Assembly (NCBI GenBank): GCA_905479795.1
Contig: CAJQNX010000025.1
Span: 1 to 8,894, forward strand
From: an uncultured Candidatus Midichloriaceae bacterium
Lineage (GTDB): Bacteria > Pseudomonadota > Alphaproteobacteria > Rickettsiales > Midichloriaceae
Length of the DNA stretch: 8,894 nt
Direction of reading: 5' to 3'
In this document: one piece after another, positions 5,260 through 8,894 of the stretch
Layout of the letters: every line of letters begins with the position of its first letter
Numbering within the stretch: position 1 is the stretch's first letter
Notes under the pieces: generated by a model
The model's database searches: none
What the model was told of the DNA's origin: nothing
What the model saw: the letters and a program-made list of their open reading frames with translations, nothing else
Made by a program: the position numbers and the translations under genes

Positions 5260-6534
5260 ATGTTTCAAGTAATAAAAGACGTAAGTACAGCTTTAGGCAA
5301 CATTGCTATCAAATTATATGGAATGATGTATGATTATGATAAAGATGTGGAGGATAAAAAGGGAATTAAACATAAGGATAAAGATGATGAAGATGCAAAG
5401 AAAGGGTTTTGGAGTAAGACAAAGGTATTTTTATGGAATACGTTAGATTTCTTTTTTGGTCCATCTACCCTAAAAATTATTACTTTCCTTTCCATTGCTA
5501 TGTTAGCTTTCAGTCCATTTGGTCCTATAGCAATAGCTATATCAGCTAGTATTTCAGTTTTATGCTTGGGGCTGGGAGTGGTGATAGATGGTAAAAATTT
5601 GAAAGATTTAAGAGTTCAGCAAAAGGAAGCTAAAGCTTTAGAAAGTATTATGGAACTGCAAATGGAGAAGCTAAAAATTTTAGATAAATCTCCTGAGTTA
5701 AAGAAAATTTTAGATGATGTGCTACAAAAAGGTGAAAAACTAGATGGAAAAGACCAAACTTTAAGAATTAAAAATGTTTTGCAACATTTTCCAGAAGCTC
5801 TAATACCTCTTATTGGGAATATTATGACTGGTAATATGATATCAATAAGTGCTGGAGTATTTTGTGTAATGGTTGGTGGAATATCAGCTGTCAATGAACA
5901 ACAGTCATTTAGTAATCAAAGAGAGGAGATGCATGAAATAGTGCAAGCTTATAAAAGCTTGCTTAAAGGTGCAGGGATAGATATAGATTATCTACGAGGA
6001 GGGGGGTTGGAGTTTTTAAAGGGTTTGATAGTTAATACTGAAAATGAGATAACAGCTATAAAAAATATACAAGAGAAAATTGAAAAAGGTGAGCTTACCC
6101 TTGAGGATCCAGCAAAAATAAAGCTGCAATTTGCTAGTGAATTAGAAAGTGTTAAGGATATTCCAAGAGCTGAGCCTAGTAAAGCAAGAGCTGAGCTTAG
6201 TAAAGTTGAAGGATTAGAAGTTAATGGGTCGGGTTATTATATTAAGAAAGCATTTATGGGCAGTTTTTTCTACGATCAAAGTAGAGAAATTTTTGCTCCG
6301 CTTGCTCATTATAATGCTGATAATCATAAAAAACTTGAAGAATTTTATAAAGATAGACAATTGCAAGAAACAATTGCGTTGGAAAAAGATAAGGATGTAG
6401 GTGTTGAAGTTAGCGATAAAGGTAAGCAGTTGGCTTCTAAATTAGATACAAGAAGGGGGTCGTCTCATGTACAAAAATTAAAAAGAGATACTGAGAAGTC
6501 TTCTATGTCACCCTCCCTTAATTCTTCTCTTTGA
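5260..6534 (+). CDS. Unrecognised protein with two hydrophobic regions; possible lineage-specific membrane or secreted protein
   Basis: I do not recognise this 424-residue protein. After a short amphipathic start (1-24) comes a highly charged Lys/Asp/Glu stretch (26-48). A strongly hydrophobic region follows (71-109, probably a two-helix hairpin with FSPFGPIAIA at the turn), then a charged helical segment likely to form coiled coil (112-165). A second hydrophobic, glycine-rich region spans 180-211 (LIPLIGNIMTGNMISISAG). The remainder is charged and mostly helical, with GGGLEFLKG at 247-255 and a seven-residue tandem duplication near 303-316. The tail is basic then serine-rich (RRGSSHVQKLKR, SSMSPSLNSSL). 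No enzyme motif or signal peptide is visible. The start is fixed by a good AGGTGA and it has its own candidate promoter. It lies alone between the intron-RT remnant and pccA, which it overlaps tail-to-tail by 17 bp. Such proteins in intracellular bacteria are often secreted or membrane-inserted effectors, but that is only a guess. That it is a real gene is fairly sure. Confidence 0.8.
   Translation: MFQVIKDVSTALGNIAIKLYGMMYDYDKDVEDKKGIKHKDKDDEDAKKGFWSKTKVFLWNTLDFFFGPSTLKIITFLSIAMLAFSPFGPIAIAISASISVLCLGLGVVIDGKNLKDLRVQQKEAKALESIMELQMEKLKILDKSPELKKILDDVLQKGEKLDGKDQTLRIKNVLQHFPEALIPLIGNIMTGNMISISAGVFCVMVGGISAVNEQQSFSNQREEMHEIVQAYKSLLKGAGIDIDYLRGGGLEFLKGLIVNTENEITAIKNIQEKIEKGELTLEDPAKIKLQFASELESVKDIPRAEPSKARAELSKVEGLEVNGSGYYIKKAFMGSFFYDQSREIFAPLAHYNADNHKKLEEFYKDRQLQETIALEKDKDVGVEVSDKGKQLASKLDTRRGSSHVQKLKRDTEKSSMSPSLNSSL
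6164..6205 (+). repeat. Two tandem copies of a 21-bp unit inside the orphan gene
   Basis: The unit at 6164-6184 is repeated at 6185-6205 with a single difference (C at 6176, T at 6197). In frame it encodes the heptads RAEPSKA and RAELSKV (residues 303-316). The near-identity points to a recent in-frame duplication in a flexible or helical linker. Confidence 0.85.
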
Positions 6535-8518
6535 TTTCTATCAGGACGTCACCACTTAGTACGGTATCACCTTCCTTGAAATTAACTTTTTTAACTATTC
6601 CGTCTATTGGGCTGATTAAGGTATTTTCCATTTTCATCGCTTCTAGAATAACTAACGATTGAGCTTTATTAATAGTTTCACCTTCCTTAACTTTAATTTC
6701 TTTAATCAATCCAGTTATAGTAGCTATTAAATCATTTTGTTTAGAATCTTCAGTTGGTTTTTTCATAAATTTATATAGCTCAGCAGTCCTTGGAGAGAGT
6801 AGGTGTGTTTTAACTTTAGAGCCCATAAAAGTTATGTTGTAAGAATCTTTTACCTTTTCTATTTGTAGGCTATAATCTTTATCATTAATTTTGCACTGGA
6901 ATAATCTTCTGCCAGCTTCCCAATTACTTGTAATGTGGAATTTTCTGTTCTCAAAAGCTATTTTATATCCTCCTTCGTGACTTCTAACTGTAACTGGGTA
7001 ATTTATATCATCGAGTTTTGCAACCCATCTTGTTCCAATTGCTCTAGACATTCCTCTTTGCTGGCCACTAACATGAGACATTCTTTTGATAGTATTAATA
7101 AAAGCAAATATAGAGACACATAGCACTACTGAGCTTAATTCATCATTTAATTCAGCGCCTGAAAAACCTTCTTTATATTCCTCTTCAATGAAATTGGTTG
7201 ATATATTTCCTTCTATAAATTTCTTATTGTTGAGAACTGCTTGTAGAAAACTTATGTTATGTGACACACCTCTAATGATATATTCTCCAAGAGAATTTCT
7301 CATTAAATCAATTGTTTTGCTTCTGTTTTCGGAATAAGTGCATAATTTAGCAATCATTGCATCATAAAACATGCTTACTTCACCGCCTTCGTAAATACCT
7401 GTATCAAGTCTAATACTGTCGTTTAATTTAGGCTCTTTATATCCTATTATTCTTCCAGTTGAAGGTAAAAATCCGCATGTTGCATCTTCCGCATAAATCC
7501 TAGATTCCATTGCCCAACCATTTAGTGAAATATCTTTTTGTTTAAATGGAAGTTTGTTGCCCTCAGCTATTCTGATCATTTGTTCCACAATATCTATGCC
7601 GGTAATTAGCTCAGTGACGGCATGTTCAACTTGCAGTCTGGTATTCATTTCTAAAAAATAAAAATTTCCTTCTTGATCGACAATATATTCAATTGTACCA
7701 GCTGAAAAATATTTTACTTTCTTTGCAAGCGCTACTGATTGAGCGTACATTTTTTTTCTAATTTTAGGAGTAATGAATGGACTTGGCGCTTCTTCTATTA
7801 CTTTTTGATGATGTCTTTGAATAGAGCATTCTCTTTCTCCTAGGCATACGTAGTTACCATATTTATCAGCTAAGATTTGTACTTCAATATGCCTTGGTCG
7901 TATGATTAATTTTTCTATAAATGTCCTTGAGTCAGAAAAATTATTTTGAGCTTCATTTTTGGTTGAGCGAAACGCTTGTTGCATTTCATCATCGCTTTTT
8001 ACAACTCTCATCCCTTTTCCACCGCCACCTGCAGCAGCTTTTAGCATTATTGGATACCCAATACTTTTAGCAATTTTAACGGCATGATTTTCGGTTTTTA
8101 TTGCTCCAATGTAACCTGGAATAATATTAACTCCTGCATCTTTAGCTAGTTTTTTTGCTTCAATTTTATCTCCCATTTTCTTTATTGCACTTGGGGATGG
8201 ACCAATAAAATTTATATTTGATTTTTCCATAAGTTTTGCAAAGTCTGCGTTTTCTGACAGGAATCCATATCCTGGGTGTACTGCATCTGCTCCAGAAATT
8301 TTTATTGCTTTTAATATTGTTTCAACATTTAAATAACTTTGTGTAGCAGGTGATTTACCTATATAGATTGCTTCATCTGCATGTTTTACATGAAGAGAGT
8401 TGTTATCAGCATCAGAGTATACCGCAACTGTTTTTATTCCTAATTTACTTGCAGTTCTAATGACTCTACAAGCAATTTCACTGCGATTGGCAATAAGTAT
8501 CTTTTTTATTTTATTCAC
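6518..8518 (-). CDS. pccA: Propionyl-CoA carboxylase alpha subunit (biotin carboxylase plus biotin carrier)
   Basis: This subunit carboxylates its own biotin with bicarbonate and ATP; the beta subunit (PccB, not in this window) then carboxylates propionyl-CoA to methylmalonyl-CoA in the cytoplasm. The 666-residue product starts with KKILIANRSEIACRVIRTA and carries a complete biotin carboxylase domain (about 1-450). This has the ATP-grasp glycine loop AAAGGGGKGMR (161-171), Lys118, Lys160, His210, HHQKVIEEAPSP (236-247), EMNTRLQVEH (290-299, with Glu290, Asn292, Arg294, Glu298) and Arg340. The middle part (about 455-585) fits the BT interaction domain of PCC-type enzymes. The C-terminal carrier domain has EAMKMEN with biotinylated Lys629. 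The usual PMPG motif of this domain is replaced by TITG (600-603). The start is GTG at 8518; little could be missing upstream because the family begins a few residues before KILIANR. The length equals that of known PccA proteins. PccA is preferred over other acyl-CoA carboxylase alpha subunits by the BT domain and taxonomic context. Confidence 0.92.
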   Translation of the reverse strand: MNKIKKILIANRSEIACRVIRTASKLGIKTVAVYSDADNNSLHVKHADEAIYIGKSPATQSYLNVETILKAIKISGADAVHPGYGFLSENADFAKLMEKSNINFIGPSPSAIKKMGDKIEAKKLAKDAGVNIIPGYIGAIKTENHAVKIAKSIGYPIMLKAAAGGGGKGMRVVKSDDEMQQAFRSTKNEAQNNFSDSRTFIEKLIIRPRHIEVQILADKYGNYVCLGERECSIQRHHQKVIEEAPSPFITPKIRKKMYAQSVALAKKVKYFSAGTIEYIVDQEGNFYFLEMNTRLQVEHAVTELITGIDIVEQMIRIAEGNKLPFKQKDISLNGWAMESRIYAEDATCGFLPSTGRIIGYKEPKLNDSIRLDTGIYEGGEVSMFYDAMIAKLCTYSENRSKTIDLMRNSLGEYIIRGVSHNISFLQAVLNNKKFIEGNISTNFIEEEYKEGFSGAELNDELSSVVLCVSIFAFINTIKRMSHVSGQQRGMSRAIGTRWVAKLDDINYPVTVRSHEGGYKIAFENRKFHITSNWEAGRRLFQCKINDKDYSLQIEKVKDSYNITFMGSKVKTHLLSPRTAELYKFMKKPTEDSKQNDLIATITGLIKEIKVKEGETINKAQSLVILEAMKMENTLISPIDGIVKKVNFKEGDTVLSGDVLIEIKEKN

Positions 8519-8550
8519 TTGTGGTTATGTATAAATGCGAAATATTACGA

Positions 8551-8579
8551 AAATTAGCATATTATGTTGTTAAAATCAA
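8551..8579 (-). promoter_or_regulatory. Candidate promoter of pccA
   Basis: On the minus strand TTGATT (8579-8574) and TAATTT (8556-8551) are 17 bases apart. The predicted start of transcription, near 8544, is about 26 bases before the GTG. The -35 hexamer is the same as in the two other promoters proposed in this window; the -10 is weak. AT-rich background makes this a tentative call. Confidence 0.3.
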
Positions 8580-8699
8580 TCTAATGGTATCCGTAAAAAA
8601 TTTATCGACATATAAATAAATAATAATTACACCCTATTTATGTAATATAATTGGATTAAATAAGTTTTAGAAAATAAATAATTTCATTAATGACACCAT

Positions 8700-8728
8700 T
8701 TGATTTGCTATTATCATTCTGGTATGAT
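8700..8728 (+). promoter_or_regulatory. Extended -10 promoter of the initiator tRNA
   Basis: TTGATT (8700-8705), a 17-base spacer and TATGAT (8723-8728), with TGG directly before the -10 (extended -10, TGn). Transcription would start near 8735, leaving a 5' leader of roughly 15 bases for RNase P to remove. Hexamer match, ideal spacing, the TGn element and distance to the tRNA all agree. Confidence 0.65.
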
Positions 8729-8749
8729 ATTAATCTTGTGTTCTATTGA

Positions 8750-8827
<78 letters not shown>

Positions 8828-8894
8828 CTTTTAAGCCCATTGCAGAGAAAAATATCGCATACTAATTAATTTCTCTCACACATAAACTCCTCAG

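Noticed and set aside
5616..5894. Reverse-strand open frame of 92 codons inside the orphan gene
   Set aside because: The plus-strand frame is far longer, has a promoter and a Shine-Dalgarno sequence, and shows ordered hydrophobic and coiled-coil patterns; the antisense frame has none.
6935..7337. Two plus-strand open frames opposite pccA
   Set aside because: Both are shadows of a well-conserved gene on the other strand and lack start signals.
8841..8873. AGAGAAA / TTTCTCT pairing after the tRNA as an intrinsic terminator
   Set aside because: Only seven A:U-rich pairs with a loop of about 19 bases and no following T-run.

Overview
The window reads as a piece of an AT-rich alphaproteobacterial genome, most likely a flagellated member of the Rickettsiales or a similar intracellular lineage (for example the Midichloriaceae). 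This placement is an inference. It rests on base composition, on the gene set (flagellar stator genes, a divergent YibQ-type protein, lnt, hemW, and a propionyl-CoA carboxylase alpha subunit of the fused biotin carboxylase/carrier type) and on an initiator tRNA with an encoded CCA.

Layout: 1-1143 (minus) holds the flagellar stator pair motA and the 5' end of motB, which runs off the left edge. A short divergent intergenic region with a near-perfect hairpin follows. From 1275 to 4878 (plus) lies a tight run of three genes: a membrane-anchored divergent polysaccharide deacetylase-family protein, apolipoprotein N-acyltransferase (lnt) and the heme chaperone hemW. The lnt start codon directly abuts the stop of a seven-codon mini-ORF that has the better ribosome binding site, and hemW overlaps lnt by 8 bp.

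The region 4879-5259 has no intact gene. It carries a decayed, internally deleted remnant of a group II intron reverse transcriptase/maturase, then a promoter with its -10 box in the loop of a perfect 10-bp inverted repeat. These lead into an unrecognised 424-residue gene (5260-6534) with two hydrophobic regions and charged helical segments, a plausible lineage-specific secreted or membrane protein. Its 3' end overlaps by 17 bp the convergent gene for the propionyl-CoA carboxylase alpha subunit (6518-8518, minus, GTG start). The right end carries an initiator tRNA-fMet with a clear extended -10 promoter.

Functionally the window is mostly conserved housekeeping: motility, lipoprotein maturation, heme trafficking, propionyl-CoA/odd-chain metabolism and translation initiation. 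The accessory spot is 4900-6534, where the retroelement remnant and the orphan gene sit side by side. The most noteworthy points are that orphan gene and its promoter architecture, the intron-RT fossil, the altered active-site surroundings in Lnt, the lost PMPG motif in the biotin carrier domain of PccA, and the A29:U41 pair in the initiator tRNA.
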